From NCBI RefSeq assembly GCF_947179515.1, contig NC_067481.1, positions 41,334,547-41,398,546 on the forward strand: a DNA stretch of 64,000 nucleotides, given 5' to 3'. The first letter of the stretch is position 1. Each line of letters starts with the position of its first letter. Below the pieces are notes generated by a model. The model searched no databases. It worked only from the letters and a program-made list of their open reading frames with translations, and was not told the DNA's origin. Of the stretch, positions 40,766 to 50,497 are shown in pieces. This DNA comes from Apodemus sylvaticus (taxonomy: Eukaryota; Chordata; Mammalia; Rodentia; Muridae). Position numbers and translations under genes: made by a program.

Positions 40766-41295
40766 CTTGATCCTCAGGTCAGGCTGCAGACCAGAGAGAT
40801 GCCCAGAACTTTGACACAGGCCTGGAGGGAAGAAACAGCAATCGTGTGACCCTGCGGGTCTGCGAAGCCACAGTCTTATTTTCAAAGTGAAAACCAATGT
40901 CACCGATAAACATGGAAGCAATTTCAAGATGGCAAGAAACAGCCTTGCCGTCAAGCAAGGACCTTTGTGCTATGTTCAAAGAAAACTAATTAAACGAAGT
41001 TTCCTTTAAAGTATATGGGTCTGAGGCAGTTCCACTTCGGCCCCCGCAAGCCAATCCAGTTTCAATCCAGCTTGAAAACTTGGTGTGCAGCCTGAATTAT
41101 TAACACACACAGTAAAAATGATCTGCCTGTTTGCTTTAGAACATTTTTGGCCTGCAGTAGGATTACTTGCATCTCTTGAGGATTTGAGTGGGAAAGGGGT
41201 GTGCTAGGACAGAGCCACAGAAGGCCATGTGAGCTTATCCTTCTGAACTTTACTTCATAAGCTGGGCCATTATGGAACATGTTCAGATAGTGTGG
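40766..41295. other. Unique sequence with a candidate conserved block
   Basis: At 40920-41130 a repeat-free segment includes actaattaaacgaagtttcc and cctgaattattaacacaca. No exon is supported. Frames on minus across 40673-41280 are chance. Confidence 0.4.
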
Positions 41296-41299
41296 TGGT

Positions 41300-41383
41300 T
41301 TTTAAATGTTTATTTTTCTAAGATTTATTTTTATTATTTGTATTAATATATTATTACTGTGTATGTTTGCATGTGTGCATGGA

Positions 41384-41427
<44 letters not shown>

Positions 41428-41600
41428 GGTATGTTGCATACACATATGGTAAATAAGTGTTCAAAGATGCTAGGTTATCTGGAGCTGAGATTATAGGCCA
41501 TTGTGAGTTCCTAGATATGGGCGATGGAACCCAAACTCTGCTCCTTTTTGAAGACTATGTGCTTTTAACAGATGAGCCATGTCTCCAGCTCCCAATAGTG
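41300..41600 (-). mobile_element. B3 SINE with expanded (TG)n
   Basis: (TG)n at 41388-41420, then gctgagattataggccattg, tgagttcctagatatgggcg, aacccaaactctgctccttt, and gatgagccatgtctccagct at the tRNA-derived end. Confidence 0.75.
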
Positions 41601-41734
41601 GCAAACTTTAAAGGGAAGTTTTCACAGCTAATGCATACAGCACAACCTCTCAGGACACCCTGTGTGTACTACCATGCCTAGGGCTTTTTGTCTTATTTTT
41701 GCTGAACCTTTTTAAAAAAAAATGGGTTGTGTAT

Positions 41735-41872
41735 GGATTTGTGATATATGTGGTGCGTGTCCATGTCTGTGTTCTTTCAGAGGTCAAAGGCTAACTTTAG
41801 TGTCTTCCCCGATCACCTACCTTAGTTTTATGAGACAGGGTGTCTTAGCAAACCCGTGACCTACAATGCACA
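41735..41872 (-). mobile_element. B4 SINE fragment
   Basis: agaggtcaaaggctaacttt, agtgtcttccccgatcacct, agttttatgagacagggtgt, agcaaacccgtgacct: the antisense right half of B4. Confidence 0.7.
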
Positions 41873-41884
41873 ATTTTTGTATGT

Positions 41885-42005
41885 ACCTCCAGTTCCAGCG
41901 TATCTGATACCTTCTTCTGGCTTCCATGGTCACACACATGTATACACACAAACATAGCATGCATTCATGCCACATGCATACACATACATTTTAAACATTT
42001 TAAAT
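41885..42005 (+). mobile_element. B3 SINE 3' fragment
   Basis: ccagttccagcgtatctgat, accttcttctggcttccatg and a CA/ACAT-rich tail to about 42000. Confidence 0.65.
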
Positions 42006-42119
42006 ATTTTTAAATGTTGGGAGGACCTGGGTCTGGTTTAAAACAGATTATATCACCCAACCCAGAGCTTCCATGGGTCTCCCGTTCCGGTAGCATCTAC
42101 ATGCGTTACCACAGTCTGT

Positions 42120-42475
42120 GGTCTATGCTGCTGTATGTAGTCTGTCTCCTTCTCCAGCCTCTTGTCTTAGCTGCCCAACCCCAACTGCAGCAGCCTCGGC
42201 TGACTGGCTTTCTGTTCCTTCCTGCTCAGCTCTTTGCACTGCTGTTCTCAATCAGCATCTCTGTGCCTTCGCCCCCATGGCTGGCTGCTCCCCTGCTGCT
42301 CTGAGAACTCATCTCAAAGGCCACCTTCTTAACCCCTCAGTATATACAGTGCCCTGACCCTGGCTACTGTCTCCTCCAGCATGCTTTCAACGTCCCCTGC
42401 AGCCACACTTGTCTGTCATACTCTGGCTTCTTTCTGCCTTGACCTTGACGTGGCTGATCTCCTTCAGAGGACTGG
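42120..42475 (+). mobile_element. L2 LINE fragment
   Basis: ctctgtgccttcgcccccat, then gagaactcatctcaaaggcc and accttcttaacccctc resemble L2 coding-derived sequence. Diverged, boundaries uncertain. Confidence 0.5.
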
Positions 42476-43545
42476 ACAAGTGCTCAGGGTAGGTTCTTGT
42501 GTGTTTATTAGGCATACGAAGCAGGCCGAGAGCTGATGCTGGTGCATTTGCTGCCTGGCTAAATGTGTGCGGAGCTCATGGCCCAGCCAGGATGCTCTAG
42601 CCCAGGCGACCTGCTGGATGAGGAGTCTGTGGCCCAGCCTCCACTCCTTTCTTCCTGGCTGGGGCTCCCCTCCTGCCCTACAACCAGCTGGACACTGCTT
42701 TCTCTTTTCTGCAGCAGGGCTGGGGAGAGCAGCAGGGCTGGGCTGATACACTCAGCTGGGCAGCCACGGAAGCAATCCAAGAAGCAAGAGTGCTCTCGGT
42801 TCAGAAGGAGAATTAAACTCCTGGCTTCAGGGGCAGGTGAGAAGCAAGTGATTGACTTGGCCTGGGCAGAGCAGGAGGAGGCAGTCCTCTGGGGTTATTG
42901 ATGGATGGGGAACAGATCTCCAAACAACAACTACATGTGAGCCCTGTGCAGAGTAGCCAGCTCCAGGAAAGCTGCTTGCTGGGGAGTGCCTGGCACTGGC
43001 TCAGTCGCTCTCTCCCACGCTGGATTTATGGTACTGCCCTTGAGCAGGAGTCACTGACAGAGATCTATGGCTTGCTGATCAGCAGGGAGTGGAGCCCCTG
43101 GTGGCTTTCTGCAGCCACTGTAGCAATGCCACTTGGGAGGCAGAGATCTACAACCTCCTCCCCGGGGCCGGAACTCCTCCCTCCACTCTCCTGCTGAGCT
43201 GGTCATAATCACTTAGCTAGGAGAGGAAGGAAGGCCCTTGTCCCTGTGCAATGATAACATTTGGTTGCTAAGAGGGACCTCGCTTCTACTTGCCTCCTGG
43301 GAAAATGTCTGGCTGCCTGTCAAGGTGACCCTGGTTTGGACATTTTCAGCTGTCAGCTGACTAGGCAGTGTTCTCATTCCTGCAAGTTCTGAAGTAGACT
43401 AGACATGGAATACTGGGGTTTATGCCTAGCTTTCACCATCTGTGTAATGGGAACATACTTACATGCATTCAATAAACACACATTCTTTTAGAAACCCACA
43501 GGACCATAGGTTGAACAGGCAGGCAGGGAACACAGGGCTTGCCTG
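42476..43545. other. Unique non-coding sequence with two abutting open frames
   Basis: Frames 42563-42901 (112 codons) and 42898-43197 (99 codons) overlap by four bases in ATGA fashion. Neither has a recognisable domain, and opposing minus frames cover 42464-42780. Overlapping start/stop is a bacterial arrangement with no weight here. No repeat recognised. Confidence 0.45.
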
Positions 43546-43547
43546 CA

Positions 43548-43665
43548 CTGAGAGAGACATGTAGGTCATTCCCTTAATCATCTCCCTCAATCCCCTCAGC
43601 ACTTCTCAGAGAAGTGAGAACTACTAACTCTTTTGCAGAAGCAAGACTAAGAGCCAAGAGGGGGG
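43548..43665 (-). mobile_element. MIR-like SINE fragment
   Basis: ccttaatcatctccctcaat, ctcagagaagtgagaactac, tgcagaagcaagactaagag: weak antisense MIR. Confidence 0.4.
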
Positions 43666-44152
43666 CATGGAGGAGTGCTGAGGAGACTTTGTGTTTGTGT
43701 GATAGCCTCTAGGCACGTCATGCCAAGTCTGAGAGGATGGCATGCTCACTGCCATTCGTACACTAGGAACTTGAGCAAACAGAGGCTGAGGATGACTGCT
43801 GAGCCCCGCCCCCAATATGAGCTAGACACTGTTCTGTTCTCTCCTAGAGACTTAGATGCCACCATCTCTAGGAAGTGGGCATAAGCTGCAGAGGTATGGC
43901 AATGGTGGAAGGGGAGGGAAGGCCCTTCCTCCTGCATGCTGCACGCTGCATGCTGCATGCTATGGTTTCTCCAGGACTGTACTGCACCTACATTTTAGAT
44001 CATACCTGAAAGGCCAAAGCACCAATGAAGGGACTTAAGAAGAGAGAATGGGGGTTAAGGAAGTGTGGCACTGCGATGTGGGGGAAGGGGGTGCCCAGGT
44101 GGGCCCTTGCCCAAGAACCTCTTCCCCCTGAGGGACCACACACACACAGGCA
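43666..44152. other. Unique sequence with a TGCATGC tandem heptamer
   Basis: Four tandem heptamers occupy 43933-43960: tgcatgc, tgcacgc, tgcatgc, tgcatgc. The rest has no recognised repeat. A short CA run precedes the LTR at 44138-44148. Confidence 0.6.
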
Positions 44153-44214
44153 TGGTATAGAATAGAATTTATTCAGGGTAGAGGTTGGGAGTTAGTGGTA
44201 TAGTAGAAGTAGAG

Positions 44215-44271
<57 letters not shown>

Positions 44272-44487
44272 AGTAGTGGAGGCTGGGCCATGACCACGTG
44301 GAGAGAGGGGGGAGGGGAGGAGAGCACAAGGGGCAGAGAAGAGAGAGTAGGATGGGGGGGGGGAGAAGGAGAGGAGGGGCAAGTAGCCCCTTTTATAGTG
44401 GGCCAGGTCTATGGGGTGGGGCATACCTGGCTATTGCCAGGTAAGTGTGGGGTGGAGCTTAGACAGAATACTAACAATACTGGTTGC
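44153..44487 (-). mobile_element. Solo ERV LTR with TATA box and polyadenylation signal
   Basis: Read on minus: a U3-like part with cttacctggcaatagccagg, a TATA box ctataaaagg (complement of 44391-44397), a long CT-rich transcribed part that includes expanded (CT)n (complement of 44221-44266), and aataaa (complement of 44168-44173) about 225 bp downstream. It ends in ctatacca. The layout is that of a retroviral LTR; family not named with confidence. No viral gene sequence adjoins it. Confidence 0.65.
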
Positions 44488-44540
44488 AGGACCAGGGCTA
44501 AACTGTTCCTCCTTTTTGAGCTCAGGAACCCATATCTCCT

Positions 44541-44575
44541 CCCCCCTCCCCCCCCCCCCCCCCCCCCCCCCGCCC
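44541..44575. repeat. Poly-C tract
   Basis: Thirty-one bases of C with one T at 44547; the pure run 44548-44571 is 24 C. On minus this is G24. Confidence 0.98.
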
Positions 44576-44895
44576 CTGCTGCCACTGTCACCTCCTCCTG
44601 GCATCTTTGTCCTTAAGGTTCCCCTGTCCTTCCCAGCAGAAATGAGGCATCCTTTTTGGCACCATCCTACTTGTGGGTTTTCTCCGGGATGCTGCCTCTT
44701 AAGCTGTTCTCCTTTCCTTGGGCTTGGGAGACTTGGGGTGGGGGTGGGGCATCTAGATTGCCAGGGTCCAGATGCACAAGCATGTGTTCGTTGCTCTGTT
44801 TTGGGGAGACCTGGCTCTCCTCTTCCTCCTTGTCACCTTGACTTCGCCTCCCCCATCAACACACAGAATGAGTGAACTTTAGTGATTCACCCTTT
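44576..44895. other. Unique non-coding sequence
   Basis: Overlapping frames 44185-44616 and 44411-44875 come from the repeat tracts upstream. No domain seen. Confidence 0.45.
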
Positions 44896-44899
44896 TGGG

Positions 44900-45010
44900 A
44901 TACCTGCCCATCCCCTTGTTGAGAGTAGGGAAACTGAGACCTAGGTGCAGCGTAATTTGTTTTGCATCCCAGTGACAGAGACGAGACTTGGATTTTCAAT
45001 GCTGTCTTCT
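44900..45010 (-). mobile_element. MIR SINE fragment
   Basis: gagagtagggaaactgagac, ctaggtgcagcgtaatttgt, gacagagacgagacttggat: antisense MIR. Confidence 0.6.
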
Positions 45011-45011
45011 A

Positions 45012-45378
45012 GGCTATCTCAGTTACTCTTCTATCACTCTGTCAAAACACCACAACCCAAAAGAACTTGTAAAAGAGAGAGTTTATTTGGGGTTTATGGT
45101 TTTGGAGGGATAAGAATCCACTGGGGCAGGGAGGCCTGGCTGCAAACAACGGGAGCAGAAGCTGAGAGGCCGGGGCGCAGCCACACATAGGAAACAGAGA
45201 ACAAACTACAGGTGGAGAGAGTGAGGCTCAAGGTCACAGTGTCCTTCAGTGATGTGCTTCCTCCTTCCTGCAAGGCTTCAAGTCTTAAAGGTTCTTCCAC
45301 CAAAACTGCCAGCAGCTAGGCACCTGGTCATTAAATACATGAGCTTATGGGGGACATTTCTCAGTCGAACTGCCACAC
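45012..45378 (-). mobile_element. Rodent ERVL-MaLR solo LTR
   Basis: Antisense order: atctcagttactcttctatc, aaaagagagagtttatttgg, ggtttatggttttggaggg, tccttcagtgatgtgcttcc, ttaaatacatgagcttatgg, gggacatttctcag. Confidence 0.7.
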
Positions 45379-45635
45379 AGGGAGCGTTCATTTCCTGAAG
45401 CCAGGGGACACAGCTAATATAGACTGTGGCGCTAAAGAAGCCCTGGCATTCTGCTGCGTGTCTGAGGCCTGTGTCTTGGCCTCTGGGCTTCTTTTTTGGC
45501 TGCACACGGTGTGGTGCTGTTACAAAGCCGTCATGAGACGTCAGTGTGCCTGCGAACAGTTGGAAATGTCCACTGTAGTTATTATTGGCATGGCTCTCAT
45601 GATGGCATCTGCTTCTGCATTAGGGGTCTCATCCT
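45379..45635. other. Unique non-coding sequence
   Basis: Covered by opposing frames 45347-45706 and 45278-45505; no recognisable product. Confidence 0.4.
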
Positions 45636-46240
45636 ACTCTCATTTCTATTTCTGTGATAAAAGGTGGGGGGTGCTGGAGAGATGGCCCAACGGTCAAGAG
45701 CACTGACTGCTCCTCCAGAGGTCCTGAGTTCAATTCCCAGCAACCACCTGGTGGCTCACAACCATCTGTGATGGTATCCAATGCTCTCTTCTGCTGTGTC
45801 TGAACATAGCAACAGTGTGCTTACATAGATAAAATAAATAAATCATTAAATAAATCATTAAATAAATAAAAACTTCAACAAAGATCAACTTGAAGAGAAA
45901 TTCAGCTTACAGTTCCATTATATTCCATCATTGTGGGGAAGTCAAGGCAGGAAGTTAGAACAGATAGTCACATCACATCCACAGTCAAGAGCAGAGAGAA
46001 ATGAATACATATATGTCTGTCTCTGCTTAGCTCTGTTTCTCTGCTCTTATACAGCTCAGGACCCCTTTCCTAGGGAATGGTGTCTCTCACAGTGGTCTGT
46101 ATCTTCCCATATCAATTAACTTAATTAAGACAGCCTTCCATGGGCATGCTCACAAGACCAACCCAAGGATAGTTTCCTCACTGAGTCTCTTTCCAGGTGA
46201 TTCTAGATTGGGCTAAGTTGGCAATCAAAGCTCATTACCA
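45636..46240 (-). mobile_element. Rodent ERVL-MaLR solo LTR split by a B2
   Basis: ctcatttctatttctgtgat at the left is continuous in consensus with aacttcaacaaagatcaact after the B2. Then come attcagcttacagttccatt, atattccatcattgtgggg, aagtcaaggcaggaagttag and gattctagattgggctaag. The two pieces are one LTR. Confidence 0.8.
45670..45873 (+). mobile_element. B2 SINE nested in a MaLR LTR
   Basis: gctggagagatggcccaacg, gtcaagagcactgactgctc, ctccagaggtcctgagttca, attcccagcaaccacctggt, ctcacaaccatctgtgatgg and an A/T-rich tail with AATAAA words at 45826-45873. The head is tRNA-derived with RNA polymerase III box-like sequence. Near full length. Confidence 0.95.
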
Positions 46241-46269
46241 TAGACCTGGACTTTCTGCTACCGCTGAAC

Positions 46270-46455
46270 TTCTAGGCAGGCAGATACCAGACATAATATC
46301 CCTTAATGCAAACAATACCATTCATTAAGAGGAATTATTCCCCATTTAACAGATGAACCCAGAAGAACAAGCTTTAGAAGGTTAATGTAACTTGCCCTGG
46401 TTCTCTGGTGAGAGTAGGAAGGATTCCAAGTAGGCTCTTCTTACTTTGTTTCTGG
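46270..46455 (-). mobile_element. MIR SINE
   Basis: cattcattaagaggaattat, tccccatttaacagatgaac, aggttaatgtaacttgccct and agaggaaggattcc-type sequence: antisense MIR. Confidence 0.7.
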
Positions 46456-46690
46456 TCCAGCCTTGACTTCCAGATCTGTCTGTATGGAAAGGGTGGGGGA
46501 TAAACTGAGGCAGAGCCTTCTGCCCCGGCCTGGGTAGAATCCCCCTTTTCAGGCTAAACTGTGCCTAGCTTTACCCAAAAGAGAAAGCCACTGCCCTGAC
46601 TCTCTGGTCAGTGGGGTAACCCACCAGGGCCTGTTTCATTTTCATGGAATCAGGATGGTTGCTCCGGGCTGGACACATACCAACCACATT
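46456..46690. other. Unique non-coding sequence
   Basis: No repeat recognised. Confidence 0.45.
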
Positions 46691-46738
46691 CCCCCTACCC
46701 CCACCCCCCAGCTCCCAGCCCCCCAACCCCCCCCCCCC
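46691..46738 (-). repeat. C-rich tract, quadruplex-capable on minus
   Basis: Seven runs of three or more C within 48 bp, the last a 12-C run. The complementary strand has closely spaced G runs with loops of 1-5 bases. Confidence 0.9.
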
Positions 46739-48010
46739 ATGCCTCACTAATGCTCATGACTCCTCTCCCTCCAAGCTGTGGCTTAAGCATAACCCAAACA
46801 CAGCAGAATGGCAGCTATAGTAAATTACTTTAATTTTTATGGCACTCTGCACCTTGTTCCCTGATAAAGTGACTCTATTTAGCTTGCAAGTGGAGTGCTT
46901 CTCTGTGGGCACTTCAGTTCTTCAACCCCAGGCCCTCCTCCTTCCTTGCCCCCAGGCCCTCTGTCCCTGGCTTGCACTAACTGCTTGCTATCCTTCAGAG
47001 AGGATTTCCAGACCTCTGGAATCACTAGGAACGTCCTGGACCCCCAGAAGGGTCACAGTGGTGGCTGCATCCAGAGGCAGGACTCCACTTAGGACCTTTC
47101 TTATGGGTTCCCCAGAGGCTGGAAACAATTAAGAACTGAGAATGAGGACACTGGAACTCAAGAGTGAGCAGGGCCCCAGTGCAGACCCTAGAGGTTGGCT
47201 TTGCCCTTAATGTGCACTTGATACAAAAAATGGGGGGCAGTTTTGCCTTTCTACTCTCCACCCTAATGGACCATCCTTTTGGATACACTGTCTTGTGTCT
47301 TATATTCTTAAAATTATTGGCAAGAGGTATTTGCCAGACCTTCTATGTGGTTCTTTGAGAGCAAATCTTTATAGGAAAGGGTTGTGGAATTTCTCTCCTA
47401 ATAACATAGAAGAGTACCTTGGGAAGCCTGCTGGGTAAGAAAAGCATCAAGCAGCAGGAATCCCCTGAACCCCTGTGGCTGCATCCCACGCCCCACCTGG
47501 AGCTTAGGCAGTTTGCTAAATATCAAGTAAAGACTTGCAAACTTGGCCTTGTAAGTGCACATCAGCTCCTTCATCCCTGGAAGCCTGTCTGAGATGCAGA
47601 GTTTGGGCTCACTCAGCTCTGCTAAACAGTGTGACCCTCCGCAGGGGTGCTCAGGCAACAGATTCAGACATGGCCATGCCTGGGGAGAACTGCTGGTAGT
47701 CACATGACTGTGAGGATGGGGATATTCCACTGGAACAACATGGGGTATGTAGGGAGCAAGGGTCATTGGAGGAAGAGTCCATTTAGGTGGGGAGATGGAG
47801 ACAGGAGGGGGCTTGGCACTGGAAGACTCAGAAGCAGGGTAGAGCACTGGAAAGCCATCTTGGCTCTTGTCTGGCCAGCAGCAGAGTGTGCTCTAATGTC
47901 AGCTTGTAGGGACTCATTACCCCTTCTAGATTCTGCACTGCAGGGAAAGTCCCATGACCAGCTAAGGGTGTTTGGATTCATTGAATGTTAGGTTTACCCT
48001 TGGTGTATCT
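46739..48010. other. Unique non-coding sequence
   Basis: Plus frames 46839-47132 and 47647-47991 and minus frames 47025-47288 and 47398-47847 have no known domain. No repeat recognised in 1.27 kb. Confidence 0.5.
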
Positions 48011-48197
48011 TCATGATGGTATTTTGTTTGTTTGTTTGTTTGTTTGTTTTTTGAGACAGGGTTTCTCTGTGTAGCCCTGGCTGTCCTGGAACTCACTCTG
48101 TAGACCAGGCTGGCCTCGAACTCAGAAATCTGCCTGCCTCTGCCTCCCAAGTGCTGGGATTAAAGCCGCGTGCCACCACTGCCGGGATCATGATGGT
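48011..48197 (-). mobile_element. Young B1 SINE with 10-bp target-site duplication
   Basis: Full-length antisense B1 with a (GTTT)n-patterned tail at 48023-48050. It is flanked by perfect tcatgatggt at 48011-48020 and 48188-48197. The body is near consensus. Confidence 0.97.
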
Positions 48198-48745
48198 CTT
48201 AAAGCAGTGTTGTCTAGTGCAAGGAGGTTGGATGAGAAGCAGATGAGCCCAAGAGGCAGGACCCAGAACACACAAAGACAGGCAGGGACAATATGGGGAT
48301 CCTGAGCCTGATCAAGGAGTTCCTAAGCTCTAAGACATCTCTTTTGCAGCAGAAGCATCTGTAGCATCTTCATTTCAGTTTTAGGGGATTGATTCCAGTC
48401 TCTGGGCTACACTGAGCCACCTTTGTAGATATACTTGGATATATAACCACTCTTCCCAAGACATGGGGCTAGAAATAAACCCCATACCCCAGACTCTGCC
48501 TGACGAGGACTGGAAAACAGACCTTCTGCCTCTGCCTCTCTGCATCTGGACACTCAACACTTGGTAATCATTTGATGGTGGGTGCTGGCAAGTGTTGGCA
48601 TTAAGTGCAGAGGAGGAAGCAGCACGGCTGTCCATCCCTGCCATCCCTATCCCAAGCTCAGTCCTCCTCCTCCTGTGATCTCATCTTCAGTAAGTCCTTC
48701 CCAGTGTCTCTTCCCAGCTGATGCCAGCTAAGAAAGGTCAAATGG
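48198..48745. other. Unique non-coding sequence
   Basis: No repeat recognised; minus frame 48381-48644 is unremarkable. Confidence 0.5.
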
Positions 48746-48746
48746 T

Positions 48747-49072
48747 GTCTTAGTTAAGGTTTTACTGCTGTGAACAAATACCATGAACAAGGCAACTCTT
48801 ATCAAAGGACATTTAATTGGGGCTGGCTTACAGACTCAGAGGTTTAGTCCATTATCATCAAGACAGGAACATGGCAGCATCCAGGCAGGCATGGTTCAGG
48901 AGGAGCTGAGAGTTCTACATCTTCATATGAAGGCCTCGAGCAGAATACTGGCTTCCAGGAAGTTAGGATGAGGAGGGTCTTAAAGCCCATACCCACAGTG
49001 GCACACCTCCTCAACAGGACCATACTCTAATAGTGCCACTCCCTGGGCCAAGCATATACAAACCATCACAAA
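48747..49072 (-). mobile_element. Rodent ERVL-MaLR solo LTR
   Basis: Antisense order: gtgtcttagttaaggtttta, caaggcaactcttatcaaag, gacatttaattggggctggc, tttagtccattatcatcaag, ggcacacctcctcaacagga. Close relative of the copy at 25.6 kb. Confidence 0.8.
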
Positions 49073-49644
49073 TGGCTTGTCCCAAATTACAAACAAACAG
49101 TAAAGTCCCAGTCTTTTGACTTTAAACCCACAGCTTTCATTTTAGATCTAAGTTTTTTGTTTGTTTGTTTGTTTTTACTAGATCACGAGGTCCTGGGTTC
49201 AGGAAATGGGTCTGGTGTCTGGTCTGTGCTTGGTGCTGGGCACTGCGGTGAGTGCTTAGTACTTGCATGTACCTCGGTCCATTCCCTTGTCTCCCAGACT
49301 AAGAGTCCCTGAGGAAGCTACCTTCCTGCCCTTCTGCTCCTTACCTTTCATGGGTGCCCAGAACCTTGCTCCAAGGCTAATATGATGACTGTGTAGAGTT
49401 GACAAATCCTGACTTCTCTTTTTTTGCTCCTCTATTTCCAGCCCCTCATGATATTGCTGTGTCTGGCACCATGTTCTTGTGCCACTATCAAGAATGGAAC
49501 CCTCAAAAACCTTGAGCTCAGATAACTCACCTCTGAAGTGGTGGTTCTCTCTGGAGTTTATCATTGTGACATAACGTACTATTGTCCCACTCACTGGGCG
49601 CCTTGTACAAGGGTGGAAGTGTCCTCCTGAAGAAGCTTAGTTTC
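49073..49644. other. Unique non-coding sequence
   Basis: A short (GTTT)n is at 49152-49175. The minus frame 49256-49594 (112 codons) has no known domain. Confidence 0.5.
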
Positions 49645-49790
49645 CATTTTCATTGTGATTCTCATTAGCTGCATGGCCTGGAATGAGCCAAATGAGTCTC
49701 TGAGCCTCACTCTCCTCTTTAAAGCAAGGCAATCACAGTATCTACTTCCCAGAATTTGAGGAATCCTAGAGAATGACTAACAAAATGGCT
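49645..49790 (+). mobile_element. MIR SINE fragment
   Basis: tctcattagctgcatggcct, gaatgagccaaatgagtctc, tgagcctcactctcctcttt, caatcacagtatctacttcc match MIR core and right half. Confidence 0.7.
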
Positions 49791-50027
49791 CTGGGTCTCA
49801 GTTTCCCCATCTCAAGTTCTTCTGGCTCACACTCTAAGCCAGGGCGGCTGTGAACTCTGCTCTACTCTGTTCCTGCATGGAGATCATGTATGGAGTTAAG
49901 CGGAGGATTAAATCACACAGTCACACAGATATGTGATAGTGCCCTTGGTCTGTACTGCTGAGGCTATCCCCTGGAGCTTCCCATCTATTTGTCACCCCAG
50001 GCTACCCCTTGCAGTCTAGGAGCCAGT
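49791..50027. other. Unique non-coding sequence
   Basis: No repeat recognised. Confidence 0.4.
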
Positions 50028-50029
50028 TT

Positions 50030-50115
50030 TCTCTTTGCAGATGGGGAGCCTGGGAAAGCTTTGGAGAGGCTGAGCAACTAGCTCAGAGCCACATAGTGAC
50101 CAGATGTCAGGGGAG
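50030..50115 (-). mobile_element. MIR SINE fragment
   Basis: tttgcagatggggagcctgg, gagaggctgagcaactagct, cagagccacatagtgaccag: antisense MIR. Confidence 0.6.
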
Positions 50116-50327
50116 CAGCAGCTGAGGGGTCACACTGAGAGGAGGGGAGATGCAGGGCCAAAAGCAGAAGGGAAAGGGGTAAGAATGCCTGCCATGTCAC
50201 CTCAAGAGCTCTGCGGGTCTCCTCCTGCTGCAGGCCCCACCAGCAGCTGACTTCTGGGGAATTCTCGCTCCTGGGACTGGTTTGGTGGTAGCGACTCAGT
50301 ATAATCAGCTAGAAACTGGGCAAAATT

Positions 50328-50497
50328 GGGCAGCAGTGACACACCTTTAATACCAGCACTGGGAGACAGAGGCAGACAGGTTTCTGAGTTCAAGGCTAGC
50401 CTGGTCTACAAAGTGAGTGCTAGGATAGCCAGGGCTACACAGAGAAACCCTGTCTTGAAAAGCAAAACAAAACCAAGCAACAAACCAAACAAATTAG
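50328..50497 (+). mobile_element. B1 SINE
   Basis: cacacctttaataccagcac, agacagaggcagacaggttt, ctgagttcaaggctagcctg, gccagggctacacagagaaa then a mixed A-rich tail (aaaacaaaaccaagcaac). Older than the two B1s with perfect flanking duplications. Confidence 0.95.

Noticed and set aside
42563..43197. Two abutting frames (112 and 99 codons) overlapping by ATGA
   Set aside because: Start/stop overlap is a bacterial signal and means nothing in a mammalian genome. No domain is seen, and opposing frames are equally open.
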